Position numbers and translations under genes: made by a program
The notes under the pieces: model-generated
What the model saw: the letters and a program-made list of their open reading frames with translations, nothing else
Database searches by the model: none
Told to the model about the DNA's origin: nothing
In this document: positions 1 to 11,997 of the stretch, piece by piece
Position numbering within the stretch: the stretch's first letter is position 1
Layout of the letters: each line of letters begins with the position of its first letter
Source: Sclerotinia nivalis
Taxonomy: Eukaryota; Ascomycota; Leotiomycetes; Helotiales; Sclerotiniaceae
Assembly: GCA_029531795.1 (NCBI GenBank)
Contig: JAPEIS010000008.1
Coordinates: forward strand, 1,736,001-1,800,000
Direction of reading: 5' to 3'
DNA: 64,000 nucleotides

Positions 1-1
1 C

Positions 2-1318
2 CCAAGAAACAAAGCTGGCCTTTCCATACAGACAAATGATCAAAAAGAGGTCATCACCGACGATGACTTATGGAAATTTGGATCCCAGCAAGATGTTACA
101 GAGGTTATCGGAAACGTGATGTTTCGTTTACAATGTGCTATTAAACCAACCAGTATCGATCCTGTATCTGGTGAGCAAATCGACAATATTAGGGACACAT
201 TTTATGGTGCAAATGCCTCCTACCTTCGAAAGTCGCAAAAGTTAGAGAAGAAAGTTGAGCCATGGGCTAATCTTATCATTTTCCCGGATGAGAACAAATC
301 TCGAGACATTTACGAAGCATTAGATGTGGTCTTTGATGAACAGCAGGTACATATCGATGGTACTGTTCAACCACAATATGCATCCATTACTAAACTACCT
401 CCCATCTTACAAGTACAAATCCAACGTACACGTTACGATAATATCAAGCATACGGCATATAAGAACAGAAATGCGGTAATATTCCCAGAGACGATATACC
501 TTGATAGATATATGGACTCTGAAGATCCTGACTCTACTTTGATGCGCCGTCGCCAAGAAGCATGGAAATGGAAGGCTCGTATCAATACTTTAGAAGAGCG
601 GCAACGGACCCTCGGGCAAGAGAAAACAGCAGAAGAAATTTCTGTTTGTGATGCGCTATCTGCAACACATAGTTTTACTAAAAGTTTGCAGGAGATGGAT
701 GATATCGAAGTTGATACAGACTTAATCACAATGCTTGAAGAACGTCAAGCAGAACTAACCCAAGAGATTCAAAGGAATAACGAAGAAATCCAGCTCCTCA
801 AACAAAAACGAAATGAACAATTCACCAATATGACAAAGTATGAATATAAACTTCAAACGGTATTTATTCATCGTGGTGAAGCTGGTGGTGGTCATTACTG
901 GATCTACATATATGATTTTGAGAATGATATCTGGAGAGAATACAACGATGAATATGTTACGGAAGTGCGTGATCGTCGTAGAATCTTTGAACACGAAGCT
1001 GCTGGTGCGAGTGGTACTCCTTATTATCTCGGCTATGTACGAAGTTCGGATGTGAAGGATTTGGTAGGGGCTGTGCATAGGGAATTGAGAGAAGTTGAGA
1101 TGCCAAATTTACCTCCTGCTACGAGTACGAATTCGTGGGCGAAAAACTTAGAGGATGGTGTTGAGGTGCATCATAATGAGGATGTGGAGATGGGGGAAGT
1201 AAAAAATGCGGGATTTGTGAACCCGCGACATATACACATTATGCCGAAGAAGGATGTAGAAGATAAGACGGGTGTTACTTCTCAAATGCCATTGGATGAA
1301 CATGGCAATGCTTGGTAA
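2..1318 (+). CDS. UBP2-like ubiquitin carboxyl-terminal hydrolase, C-terminal part (runs off left edge)
   Basis: The reading frame is open from base 2 and ends at a TAA at 1316-1318, so the start, the Cys box and most of the protein lie outside the window. The part present begins with a segment reading DDDLWKFGSQQDVTEVIGN, typical of the region after the catalytic Cys in fungal Ubp2-type deubiquitinases. It continues through the catalytic core to the His box GGGHYWIYIYDFENDIW followed by YNDEYVTEV (about 880-965), which holds the catalytic His and the usual aromatic residues. A charged coiled-coil-like insertion (roughly 540-830) separates the two halves of the core, as in Ubp2. The family trims ubiquitin chains, notably K63-linked, with Rsp5 in yeast; that role is family knowledge. 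The tail after 1090 is acidic and not conserved. No frameshift is seen. Confidence 0.85.
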   Translation, partial: PRNKAGLSIQTNDQKEVITDDDLWKFGSQQDVTEVIGNVMFRLQCAIKPTSIDPVSGEQIDNIRDTFYGANASYLRKSQKLEKKVEPWANLIIFPDENKSRDIYEALDVVFDEQQVHIDGTVQPQYASITKLPPILQVQIQRTRYDNIKHTAYKNRNAVIFPETIYLDRYMDSEDPDSTLMRRRQEAWKWKARINTLEERQRTLGQEKTAEEISVCDALSATHSFTKSLQEMDDIEVDTDLITMLEERQAELTQEIQRNNEEIQLLKQKRNEQFTNMTKYEYKLQTVFIHRGEAGGGHYWIYIYDFENDIWREYNDEYVTEVRDRRRIFEHEAAGASGTPYYLGYVRSSDVKDLVGAVHRELREVEMPNLPPATSTNSWAKNLEDGVEVHHNEDVEMGEVKNAGFVNPRHIHIMPKKDVEDKTGVTSQMPLDEHGNAW

Positions 1319-3826
1319 CATTTTCGGTGATATGACTTGGAGCTTTGATGGGTAGATGGACTGATTGGGACCTGGGGTTTAATTCCAGGTAGTCTGGAAG
1401 AGGGGAGCATGTGTGGAAAGACGGAAGAGGCAGATTTTGATACTTGATGATTTGCCTTTGGTATGATATGATATGATTGACGAATGGAATGGAATGAAAT
1501 AGCATGATATCCGATGCGTGCGTTGCGTACACAGCTTGCTTTTTTTTATCATTGATTTTCAAGCACTGCGTACATATGAATAGATCATGATGGTATTTAG
1601 GTATTTGTTACCTCTCATGTTTATTTGAGCTTGTGAGCATTGCTTGCTTGGTTGTATAGAGAGAATAAAGAAATAAGAATAAACTAAAGATCGATTGATG
1701 GTAAAATAAAGATCGGTTGATGGCAGAGTTAATATGGCTATGAAGGTGAAGGTGAATGGTGAATGGTGTACATGGAATTAGTGTGTTTGCTGGATGGAGT
1801 AAGTAACTCTATTCACCAGTATTTTAGAATTCAATCTAGAAATCAAAATTATTTCCTTCTTCTTCATCTTCCTTATCTTGATCTACATCACCCCAAACCT
1901 AGATGAGAAAGTTTCGATTGGAAACACATCACAGAGATTCATTTCACAATCATATCATATCACAATCATATCATATCATATCACAATCATATCATATGAT
2001 AATCACATCATCTATCCCAAGTACCAGATAAACTGGGTATTTATCTATCCCTAGCTCCCCTTTATTGTTAGTACAACTTTTAAGGTTACAAGACAAAAAT
2101 AAAGCTTTTATACCCTGAATCCTGTGGTTTGCTATTCTATTTCCCTCATTGATTCTTCGCTATTCCTTTGCTGATTGTTTATTTATTGGTGCGTTGGTGG
2201 CCTTTGGTTATTTGTTTAATGGGCCTCTTCCCTTTCTTTACAATTCTTGATAATCTATTCTATCTAAGCTTAGCAAGTGATAATGTCCACCAAACGTCCA
2301 AATTCGTGCAGGTCTCATGAGGTGGGTTATAGATATCCTACATTACTTGTTTTTCTTTCTGTGTGATTTTGTTAAGTTTTATCGCCTTGATGAAAAAGTA
2401 AATCTGGAAGGATAATGAATAGGGATTGGGGATTGGGGGTTGAGGGTTGAGGGTTGAGGATTGGGGATTGGGGATTGGGGATTGGAGATTGAAGATTGAG
2501 GATGAAAGTTGGATAATGATGTAGATAGATTTATTTGTATAGTTGTATATGTATAGATCTTATAATATGGTATATTACAATATAGTACTATCCTACTCAT
2601 TACTTCGTCTAACCATATAACCATATAACAGATAAACATACTATCCCATATAAAGCACACGTATCCTGATTGGTTATGAAAACCAACGTGAACATTCATA
2701 TCTATTCCCTTCCCCCTATTGTCATTTCCCCATTCCCCATTCCCATTCCCCATTCCCATTCCCCATTCCCATTCCCCACCCCACCCCACCCAAAAACCCA
2801 CCTAAAAACCCATCCAAAAACCCAATACAAACCAACAACCAGATATATAATCTTTAATTCTTTGTTATATTAAATCAACCGAAGAATAAATAAATACATA
2901 CATACATCCTTCCTTCTTTCCTTTACTTCCCTGGGAAATAAACAGTCCGTATCAATTTGAATGAAATCCCTCGTCTCATCTCTCTTTTTCCCTCTCTCCT
3001 CCCCTTTTTCCCTCCCAGCTCCCAGCTCCCGGAGAACTCCCCACCCAGAAATATTTTTTCAAGTTCTTTTCTGTTTTTGTTTCTGTTTTTGTTTTCATAT
3101 TCATATTCATATATATATAGAGAGAGAGAGAGAGAGAATTAAGAATTTCGAATAGCCAAGTTATATTCCAAGAAATGGAGAAATATTCAATACTCAACAT
3201 TCAATAAATCAATACCAATTCATGAATATCAAGTATTAAATAAAACTTATAGATCAATGATGGAGATCAAATATACAAACCAAACTTACAAACTACCCAC
3301 CTCACATTTTCAACTCAATACAGCACAGCACATCACAAACCAGACTACTCACCTCACATTTTTCAAACCAGACTACTCACCTCACATTTTTCAAACCAGT
3401 ACATCACAACAATATTATCAAACCAAATACTACACAGTACAATTACATGTACAATTACATGTACATACAACAGAGCAATAGAAGCCTACTATCATATAGT
3501 ATAATATATTACCCAGCCATACCATACCATGCCAACCTAATTATCCTGCAAATAAAAACTCCATGCATTCCTATTATCATGATATGATATGATCCGATGG
3601 GTATATATTACCAGACCCTTCCTTTAACCAGCCATACCATTTTCGCCATATGCCATATCCGTATATATGTATCCCCAAATCAATTGGTGATATTCCTCCG
3701 ATCAAATATGCACAACCCCTCCCCCCCCCCCCCCCCTCACCCCCACAAAAAAAACCCATTACACCAATTCATGTACACGAAACCCCAACCCCCAGCTTTC
3801 TTTCTAGTGATCCTTGAATCTTGAAC
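1319..3826. other. Gene-free low-complexity intergenic region
   Basis: I see no credible gene here. The stretch is AT-rich with many simple repeats: ATCATATCAC-type repeats (1930-2000), a GATTGGGG-like minisatellite (2420-2500), CCCATTCC repeats (2720-2780), a pyrimidine-rich block (2960-3090) followed by (GA)n (3119-3137), a 28-bp near-perfect duplication (about 3341-3396) and a C homopolymer. It separates the 3' end of the deubiquitinase from the 3' end of the next, convergent gene, so it is terminator-side DNA for both. Confidence 0.7.
3721..3736 (+). repeat. 16-nt poly-C run
   Basis: Sixteen consecutive C lie at 3721-3736 in a longer C-rich stretch. Open frames across it encode only Pro/Gly runs and are artefacts. 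It lies about 90 bp beyond the stop codon of the minus-strand gene ending at 3827. Confidence 0.9.
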
Positions 3827-5081
3827 CTATTGACCACCGCTAAAATCCACCATGCTAAAATCAAACGATTCGTCATTTTCCAACATGGTCGCTTGCGCAA
3901 AGGGTTCGAAAGGTTGTGCTTCGGTTGAGGTTGTTGATGTTGGGGCCAATTGAGAGAATGAAGTCGGTTGAAAGGTTGTACTTGCATCAGTTTGTGCCAT
4001 TGGATTCCATTGGTGCATTTGATTCATTTGAATTTGTGCCATTGGATTTTGATACATTGAATAGTCGGTTCTGTTGGCAAGAAGTCCTGGGGCTGTGTCG
4101 GTATGATTTTGATATGCGGTTTGATTTGGATTTGTGGGTGAAGTCGGTGATTGTCCGGATGAACCTGACTGGTTGCTTTGATGGCTTTGGGTGCTTGAAT
4201 TTCGTCCCATCGATGTTGCCATATTTTGCCCATAGCCTGGTATTTGATGTGGTAATGGTGATGATATACTTAGTCCAATGCTAGTTCGATTCATCGGTGG
4301 GGATGTCATGTTTTGATCATAACTTGGTATTCGGTTGGGTAATGGCGATGATATAGATTGTCCAAGACTCGAATTCGGATCCATCGGTGGTGATGCCATG
4401 TTTTGATCATAGCTTGGTGATTGATTTGTCAATGGCGATGATATACTTTGTCCAAAACTTGAATGTCGACTCAATGATGGCGGAGGTGTAGGCATATTTT
4501 GTGCAATCGCCCCCGGAAGATTAGGATTTTGAGAGAGTAATTGCTGGCCACTCTGTACAAATAGTGACATCTCCGTCGCCATTTGAGGTTCCACTGGCTC
4601 AAGTGTACGCTTTCCTCGAGCACCGTCAATTAAAGCTTGAATACTGTCTGCTAACTCAGGATTGTTGCACAGATGTTGCATGAGATCTTTATGAGTGGTA
4701 GGGATCGGTACTTGATTGTACATGGTATAGCAATGACCTCTCATAAATTTCCGCATTGGACTTTCCTCTTCCTCACCAATTAATCCTGCTCTTACAGCTT
4801 CCTCTGTAATTATGAGTCCTCGACCGGTTCTCAGCTTGTGTATGGCTGAAGCTGAACGGGCAGAATTCATTCGTGATTCAAACTCTTTACGATCGCCTCT
4901 ATTGGATGCGGCGATATATGCTCGCTCACTGTGGAATAACCTTTCGAGAGCGGTCTTAGGTGTCTGTTGAGTATGTTAAAGACTTATCAAAAGAAAAAGA
5001 CGAGGAATGTATGAATGTGCATACTTTGTTAGAAGGTGTTTTCTCGATCCTCGCGACCTTTGTCTTCTTTGCCTTCGGCAT
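3827..5081 (-). CDS. Unrecognised fungal protein, conserved basic N-terminus and repeat-rich Ser/Pro/Gln tail
   Basis: Two exons, 5081-5025 and 4963-3827, join in frame (donor GTATGC, acceptor CAACAG) to give about 397 aa. I cannot name the family. Residues 1-18 are Lys-rich (MPKAKKTKVARI). Residues 20-140 form a predicted helical, charged domain with an IHKLRTGRG motif and look conserved-domain-like. Residues about 187-270 hold three tandem units of about 30 aa, each reading roughly SSxGxSISSPLxxxxPSYDQNM with PP or S spacers. The rest is rich in Gln, Asn, Ser, Thr and Met and probably disordered, ending ESFDFSMVDFSGGQ. A basic N-terminus with a long Q/N/S/P tail could suit a nuclear regulator, but that is speculation. 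No catalytic or zinc-binding motif is visible. Confidence 0.75.
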
Positions 5082-5646
5082 TTTGATTACCTAGTAACTA
5101 TAGTACAATCCTTCAATCGTATTATTCGGTAAGCACAGAAAGGTTGATATGATTGAACTGTTAACTTTTTTTGGTAGTGAAATGAAATTGAGTAACAGTG
5201 ATGATGATACGATCGATAGACGTGACAGATGTGATGACAGAGAAATCGGTAAGAAAGAATTGAAGGTTAAGAGGAATTGCTCTTTAAATTAAATTCTGGA
5301 GGGGTTTCTCTACGATTACAAATTTCTGAGGTATAAAGTTTGTGGAGTTGTGATTGCGATTGCGATTGTGAGGTCGATTGAGAGGTCGATTTTGAAACAC
5401 CTGGATGAAGGGGTCGTAGATCGTAGGTAAGCGAAACTTTGCTGAATGCGGATGAGATGGAGTGGATAGATGATAAAATAGGTGCTATCCACGATATCCA
5501 CAGATGGTTAATCGGTGAAATGAGGAAATTTCTTTTTTGTTTCAAAGAAGAATGGAAGATGTGGAATTGAGTTGTATTGGGATTAATTCGAAATAAATCT
5601 TCGATTGGTAGTTGGATGAGTAGAGGTTAGGTAGGTTATGTAGATT

Positions 5647-5716
5647 GAAGTGAGGTGAAGTGAGGTGAAGTGAGGTGAAGTGAGGTGAAGTGAGGTGAAG
5701 TGAGGTGAACTGAAGT
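5647..5716 (+). repeat. 10-bp tandem repeat, unit TGAGGTGAAG
   Basis: Five exact copies of TGAGGTGAAG (5651-5700) are followed by one copy with a single change (TGAGGTGAAC) and partial copies at both ends. It lies about 570 bp upstream of the gene starting at 5081. Confidence 0.9.
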
Positions 5717-6132
5717 GCGCTCTGAAAGTGGATTATTGGTAATTATTTGAATTAATCAATAAATCAGTAGCAGACTCCGATGTTGGAAATGATAATTGGA
5801 TTATCAAAAAGTGCGACTGTGGGATTTAATGAAGTTAACAAGAGGTTATGAGTAGATAGTTACAAACACTTTGAAAGGAAGTTGATTGATTAAATGATTT
5901 AAGTTTCAGAAAAAATATATAACCCTTTTTAAAGAGTCGAGGAGAAAGATGGGAATTTCATGCTTCTTTTGAACTTTCCCATTAAGAAAGAGGACCGCAT
6001 TTGAGAATCCGATAAAATTCCTCTAAGCCGAATAAGCCTAGATATTTCCACACTAAGAATAGAATTTTCTGGGAGATCAAATCCACTCATTAATCATCAT
6101 TTATCTTACACTTACAAAAATCATTGAAGACA

Positions 6133-6205
6133 CCCATTCAAGATACCCGTTCAAGATACCCATTCAAGATACCTGTTCAAGATACCCATTCAAGATACCC
6201 ATTCA
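6133..6205 (+). repeat. 13-bp tandem repeat, unit CCCATTCAAGATA
   Basis: Five full copies and one partial copy. Variation is limited to positions 3 and 4 (CCCATT, CCCGTT, CCTGTT), all transitions. Confidence 0.88.
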
Positions 6206-6514
6206 TTCCGAATATTCATTATTGAGTCACATCGATCGTAATGCATCAATTGATTGCAGGATCATAACTAATTCGAATACGAATAAGAGAAGAAAGAAAA
6301 GGAACTTCAAGATCTGATCTAGATAGATATCAGATACATATGCAGGTGAAGAAGAAATGAAGATCTCACCGTGACAACCCAGGATTATTTTTGACAGATC
6401 TGAACAAGCTCCATCTCCTCTCTTTCATTGGCCAACACATATAGTAATACTACCTCCTATTGGTGAATTTTGATTTAAGCATGGTCTTTTCCAGATTGGC
6501 GAGGTATCCAAGGT

Positions 6515-6623
6515 CATCCTTGCGAACATACTTGCGAACATACTTGCGGACATACTTGCGAACATACGAACATCCTTGCGAACATCCTTGCGAACATCCT
6601 TGCGAACATCCTTGCCAACATCC
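6515..6623 (+). repeat. 12-bp tandem repeat in two sub-families
   Basis: About nine copies. The first block has the unit CATACTTGCGAA and the second has CATCCTTGCGAA, separated by a shortened 8-bp unit (CATACGAA). Because 12 is a multiple of 3, all frames through it stay open and give repetitive peptides on both strands. No gene is implied. Confidence 0.88.
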
Positions 6624-9600
6624 CCATGGCTGGAACCCTTTTCATGTTCAGCCCAAGAGGAAATAGCTCCATCACCTCCGTTCATAACATTTCATAACAT
6701 TTCATTGGTTGGTCGCTTCCAGATCTTGACATGGTTCAAAGCTTCACGATCAAATCGCAAAATATGACGACAGGGCTGTTTACCCGTTTTACTAGGGGTC
6801 TACGAAACCACAATGCCACATATCTAACTTTTTTTTTAACTCCGTAACCCGCGGCCAAGATATTTCAATTAACTTTTAACTGATCAGTAATCGCGCTCAA
6901 ACACCTGATCACATGATTCGTATTCGTATTTTTTATCTTTTTCATCCGTCTTTTTTGGCTTTTGAGCTCTTGTTAATAACTTTGTTCTCCAAGCAGAAGC
7001 AATTTCTATTTCTCCGGTTTTCGGATGATGGATGTAGTTACGAAGCTACTACTTACAGTATTATAAATGCAATTACTAGGTAGTCATCTATTACAAATTA
7101 TTGATCAATTAGCTAAATTTGCGAGTCCCGCTGTCCCGAGTTATTTGTGAACTACCGGTGGCTCTTTCTATTAGCTGAACATGCACTTTACCTATGTACT
7201 AGGTATACTAGTTGTAGATAGTAAAAAAAATGGTAAGGGAAACTAAACAGAAAGAGAACACGCTAAGATTTCCCTTTTTTGGCCGGGTTGCCGTGGAGAG
7301 TGCTTCATGCCACAATCAACCTGCATCAATAAACATATCACGGCAGAATTTGATCACAATAAATGATATCGAAATTCGAATTCAAAAGTTTCTTTCGGTC
7401 ACGATTTCCAATTTCTTGGGTCTTCGCATAATTCCCAGCGATCTGAATACAACGGGTTTTGGCGATATTGGGGAATTGGGCATTTCGGCCTAAATCGCCC
7501 CTCGCTTATATTCTATCGTGTTAGGCCTTTGTTCATTGATTGGCTCAGCATTTACATCACTGAGTTGAAGTCTATTTCATTCTTCTAACCCATGACTTCA
7601 CTTGTCTAGTCTAAATCTGGCGCGTGGTAATGTGATAACTGTAAGAGCCACATCTCACTTGCAGCTTTTAACCTTATGTCATTTTTAAAGCTGCTGTGAC
7701 GGATGTGCAGTATTGGTTACCCCTCCTCGTCTACATAGTTGTCACCGCTTCAAGTTGAAGCCAGGCCGACTTCAATTCAATCGATATACCATTGTTTTCT
7801 ACCGTCGTTTGTCGGATGTTTCCGCAATCCCCTCTTTTTGATCGTTTTATACTGGGATGCAACCTATTTCTCTCGTGGCTCAGTGGCCTGCTATGCATCG
7901 ATGGATCCACTTCATCTTGCTTTGGCATATTCTTTCGCGAGAAATACCACATTCAGAGAAGACATCCCCTCGAAAGAGCACATCACTTCAAAGTACACAT
8001 CACATTGAATAAGGCTATCTTAAAGCCCGCTCAAGGAAAATACATGTCTTTCTCTACACCATTTTGCAAGTCTCTTGTCGCTTTTTTCTCAACTTTTATT
8101 TCAAATTCTACACATTTCGAACCTCAATTCCAATCTTTCTCTCTCGATCAGTAAAAGCAAAATCAAAAGTTCTTGGATATCATTTTCAACTACCGAGAAA
8201 ATTCAAATTGCAATAACCAATGCTTTGCCAGCTTTCTCTCCACAACACCATTCTGTGCCCGCTCATCGGGACCACACGTTGGATATCGCGATTAAACATC
8301 GGAATATATTGGAAGCATAACGCTTAGGCGTCACTTCGAATTTTACTTGAGAATACCCTGGAACCATGCTCTACAGTCTTTTGGGGAAGCATACTTTTGT
8401 GTGGTACGACTTGGGTTTTCTTTTTCTTTCCCTATCATTCCATCCCTTAAAACCATTTGGAATGTTCTGAATTCCCTCTGATTTTAGTTTCCAGCATGTT
8501 CTTTATCAAATTGGCAACACATTGCGAAGTTCGAACAGACCGGATATATACCTGAATTACACGAAGTATATCGCAATCATACCTTGGCATCGTACATTAA
8601 TAGGATCATCGTCAAAACTCTCCTGGAAGTTGAATTCGGTCATGCGCGGAACCAATACTTAGAGATCATAAGTTCGAATTATATGTTGGGAACAATATAT
8701 CATCGAGACCATCACCGGGCCATCATCAGGATCATTTATCAACAATCCTCCGGAACGGTTTTCTTACATTCTCCTCTCCATCGTCGAAACATATAATCGA
8801 ACCTCATTCTTCCATCACATCATACCTTATCTCAACTTCAAATTGCTACATTATACCAAGGACCGTCATTATCTTCTATAGAAATAGTTATATTTCACAA
8901 GTGAGTATCATTACCTCACAAATCAGAACATTCCCAAACAATCACCAGATCAGTACCCTAACCCTAGATCAATTTTTGCAAAACCACTCGAAATCTCATG
9001 ATCCTATTTTACTTCAACACTCTACTCTAAATCATTATCAGGACTATTATTATTATTCCAGTATCAGAACTGCATGCATCTCATAACAAGGCCATCAAAC
9101 CAAACTTGTCGGAATCTTTCCTTTCTTCTTTTGGAAATCCACTACACCCTCACTGTGCATCTTTAAAATAAACACATTCTTCACCCACTCATTTTCCAAT
9201 GACTACCTATTCTCGCGCTCACTCTACCTAGCTTGAAGATAGTAATCTCGAATCCTATATTATCATTATCTTTACATTACCATCAAAACCACTCATACCG
9301 TACCGTGTCTATATTCGTAATATTTGGATCACTACCTTTAGTCCGCCTCAAAGTCATGTCCTGTAATAATCATGAAACCTCTATCCGACTAGATATTCTT
9401 CGTAGCCTAAATAAGTCCTACAATACTTGGAATCGGAATTGGATTTCTATCTTCTTCTAATTCTATATGTTTAACATCTCCTACTACAGAATTAACCTAT
9501 CATCAATTAAATATTACCGTAGTAGTTACGTATGTAAGCGGCAATATAATAATACAATACTAAGACTACATGGGGATATATATATAAATATATATATCTC

Positions 9601-9796
9601 CTTCCTTACCCTGATCCTTTAGATACTTTATCGCAATTTCAATCCATATATCATCCCATATATCATCCCATATATCATACTGTATTTCACCGTATTTCTA
9701 TAAAAACTATAGTAGGTAAATAAGTGTAAGTATAAGTATAAATGTAAGTATTATAATATAACATAAGAAATCTTTATTATATCACGGGTTTATCGA

Positions 9797-10060
9797 ATGA
9801 GATATTTATTGTGCTGGATTTCTATTACGCCAAAAATGTACTATATCAATATCTATCACACTATATCAAATTTCTATTATGTTGAACTTTACTACGCTAA
9901 ATATCTACTATACCAAACCCATCATACCAAATGTCTTCTATTAAATGACTTCTATCAAATATCTTCTATAAAAATATTTCCTATACAAATATCTACTACC
10001 AAGTATCTCCTATACAAATATCTTCTATACAAAAACTTTAGTACATCAAATTATCTACTA
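9797..10060 (+). repeat. Degenerate AT-rich minisatellite, period about 18-20 bp
   Basis: The stretch repeats a variable unit resembling AAATATCTACTATACC with period drift, mostly on a C/T-rich plus strand. The long open frame across it (rich in Tyr, Leu, Ile) reflects the repeat, not selection. Confidence 0.55.
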
Positions 10061-10407
10061 CATTAAATTCATACACATCAAGTTTACTCTACAAATCTCT
10101 ACTTCACAAACCCCTATTTCCCCAAATCCCATCAACCTCATCACATTTCACCACTTCACCATTACACCACACCACACCATCACCACACCACACCATCACT
10201 ACATAAAACCCTCCCATATCCCTAAATAAATCCAAGACTATATATATCATATATAATCTATATAATATAAAACACATACATATCACTTCATCTCTCATCT
10301 CATCTCTTCAATAATCAACTCCCAATTCCAAACTCTCCCTTTCATTCTTTTGTATATAACCTCGAGAAATCTAACTAACTTATTTCTCTCTCTCACTTCT
10401 CACTTCT

Positions 10408-10432
10408 CACATACACACACTCCCCTATCTCT

Positions 10433-10479
<47 letters not shown>

Positions 10480-10490
10480 TCGTTTTCAAC
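10408..10490 (+). repeat. CT-rich microsatellite
   Basis: Long (CT)n/(TCTC)n tracts broken by CC steps, in a pyrimidine-rich block. Confidence 0.85.
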
Positions 10491-11047
10491 CCTCTTGCAT
10501 TTTTCTTTTTTTCTTTTTCCCTTTTTCTTTTTAAGGAAAAGAGAATATTTAGATTTTTTTTGGAAAGGGGGGGAATTATATCCATGAGTATCTATTAAAA
10601 GTTACAAGTCACAAGTCACAAGTCAAAGTTGCAAGAACAAGTACAAATATCTTGTATCTTGTATCTTGTATCTTGTATCACTATCCATATATCTAAATCA
10701 AGTTTAAATTACCTACCTACCTAGCCAACTGGTCAATGTACTCGTAATTCTTTGAGATGAAGATAAAGATAGATTTGTTCAAGTACATCTTGACACCTAT
10801 TACTTATTACTTGTTACCTATTATCTATCACTATTCCGTAATTGTTCCCAAACTGTGCGAAGGTATTCATTAAATTCATCATTACCCTCGCTATTACTAT
10901 ACTCCGGACGGGTATTTATCCATTCATTCATATCAAATTCCCCGCAACACCATCGATCGCCATCGCCACAAAACTCCTCGCGTCCTCCTTCAATATTTTC
11001 CTATCCATATATTCCACCCCTGTACTATACCGACAATTCATACGATG

Positions 11048-11997
11048 TCACAGATCAGATGTTATCCTCGGCGCATCAGTCAAAGGAACATATCTCACTC
11101 CATACAACTTTTCCTTTGATACTTTTCCCTCACGATCCTTATCCACGAGCCAAATATATTGACCGAGTCCTTTGGAGTCTTCAACCGGTATGAACATACT
11201 ATCTTGTACTTAGCTCGATTCATCAGGAAATATATTATAGAGAAAGATAAATATAAATTCATATCATCCAACTTACCGACCAGGACACCTCAACTGCTGA
11301 ATCAAAGCCTCGTGAATTTCCATCGCTGCTGCCCCAACATGTATAGCATCCCACCCCTCTTCCCCATCCGGATCCGGATCAATCCATCCCTGTCTCCCAT
11401 CCCCAACTACAAATTCGACTTTCTTCTCCTTTAACCACTTTTTTCCTTTCTCACTCTTCATCATATTAGTCTCCCCTATATCCCTCAATGCCCTAATATG
11501 TTCTAACCCCACCACTTTTCCACTTTTTCTCTCGACCTCTCCAGGATTCTCACTCGAGGGATCAGAAGATGATGATGAAGAGGAGGGAAATACAAGTTCT
11601 GCCATAACAGCAGTTAAATATCCACTTCCGCTTCCAACATCCAAAACTCTTTTGCCTTCCCCTAGAAACGGGAGAAGATTTTCAAGAGCGGAAGCGTGCA
11701 TATGGGGTGCGGAAATGGTAGCCGAGTGACCGATAGATTGGGGAGAATCTTCATAGGCTAGATGTTGCGAGGGGGTAAAATGAGCGCGATCTACCTGATT
11801 TGTTTATTAGCTCTATTTTCCAAATCTTTCGGGAAGAGAAGATGGGAAGGGGGTAAAAGTAAAAAAAATGAATATAAGTAACGAAAAACTCATACAGAAA
11901 TCATAGCATCCCTAACCCTCTCACTAAGAATCAACCGCGCATTCCACATCTTAGAAATCAGCTCCCCATTAGTACGACCCGAACATGTCCACGCCAT
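11048..11997 (-). CDS. Protein-L-isoaspartate O-methyltransferase
   Basis: Three exons, 11997-11896, 11794-11277 and 11198-11048, join in frame to give about 256 aa. Donors are GTATGA and GTAAGT; acceptors are ATCAG and GATAG. The enzyme uses S-adenosylmethionine to methylate isoaspartyl residues in damaged proteins, which starts their repair in the cytosol. The N-terminus [17 protein letters not shown] matches the family. The DRAHF motif is followed by [13 protein letters not shown], and the SAM-binding loop [16 protein letters not shown] is intact. Then come [15 protein letters not shown] and the C-terminal strand YVPLTD. A low-complexity Ser run (encoded near 11560) sits after the SAM loop and makes the protein slightly longer than the usual 220-240 aa. 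The ATG is the first in frame and gives the canonical start. Confidence 0.93.

Larger units (their letters stand above)
5082..11047. other. 6-kb gene-free intergenic region with minisatellites
   Basis: No open frame here has recognisable family features or coherent splicing. The region contains the tandem repeats listed separately, AT-rich low complexity (9500-10350), a CT microsatellite (10410-10490), and a middle part (7200-9100) of ordinary composition in which I find no gene. The 5' part holds the promoter of the minus-strand gene ending at 5081. A non-coding transcript cannot be excluded. Confidence 0.6.

Noticed and set aside
3577..3759. Gly-rich minus-strand frame
   Set aside because: It is produced by the C homopolymer at 3721-3736.
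6425..6685. Repetitive peptides (KDVR and LRTY/EHPC repeats) on both strands
   Set aside because: They are translations of the 12-bp minisatellite, open on every frame by arithmetic.
9560..10340. Mitochondrial insertion because of very high AT
   Set aside because: Low-complexity repeats with no mitochondrial gene or tRNA recognised.
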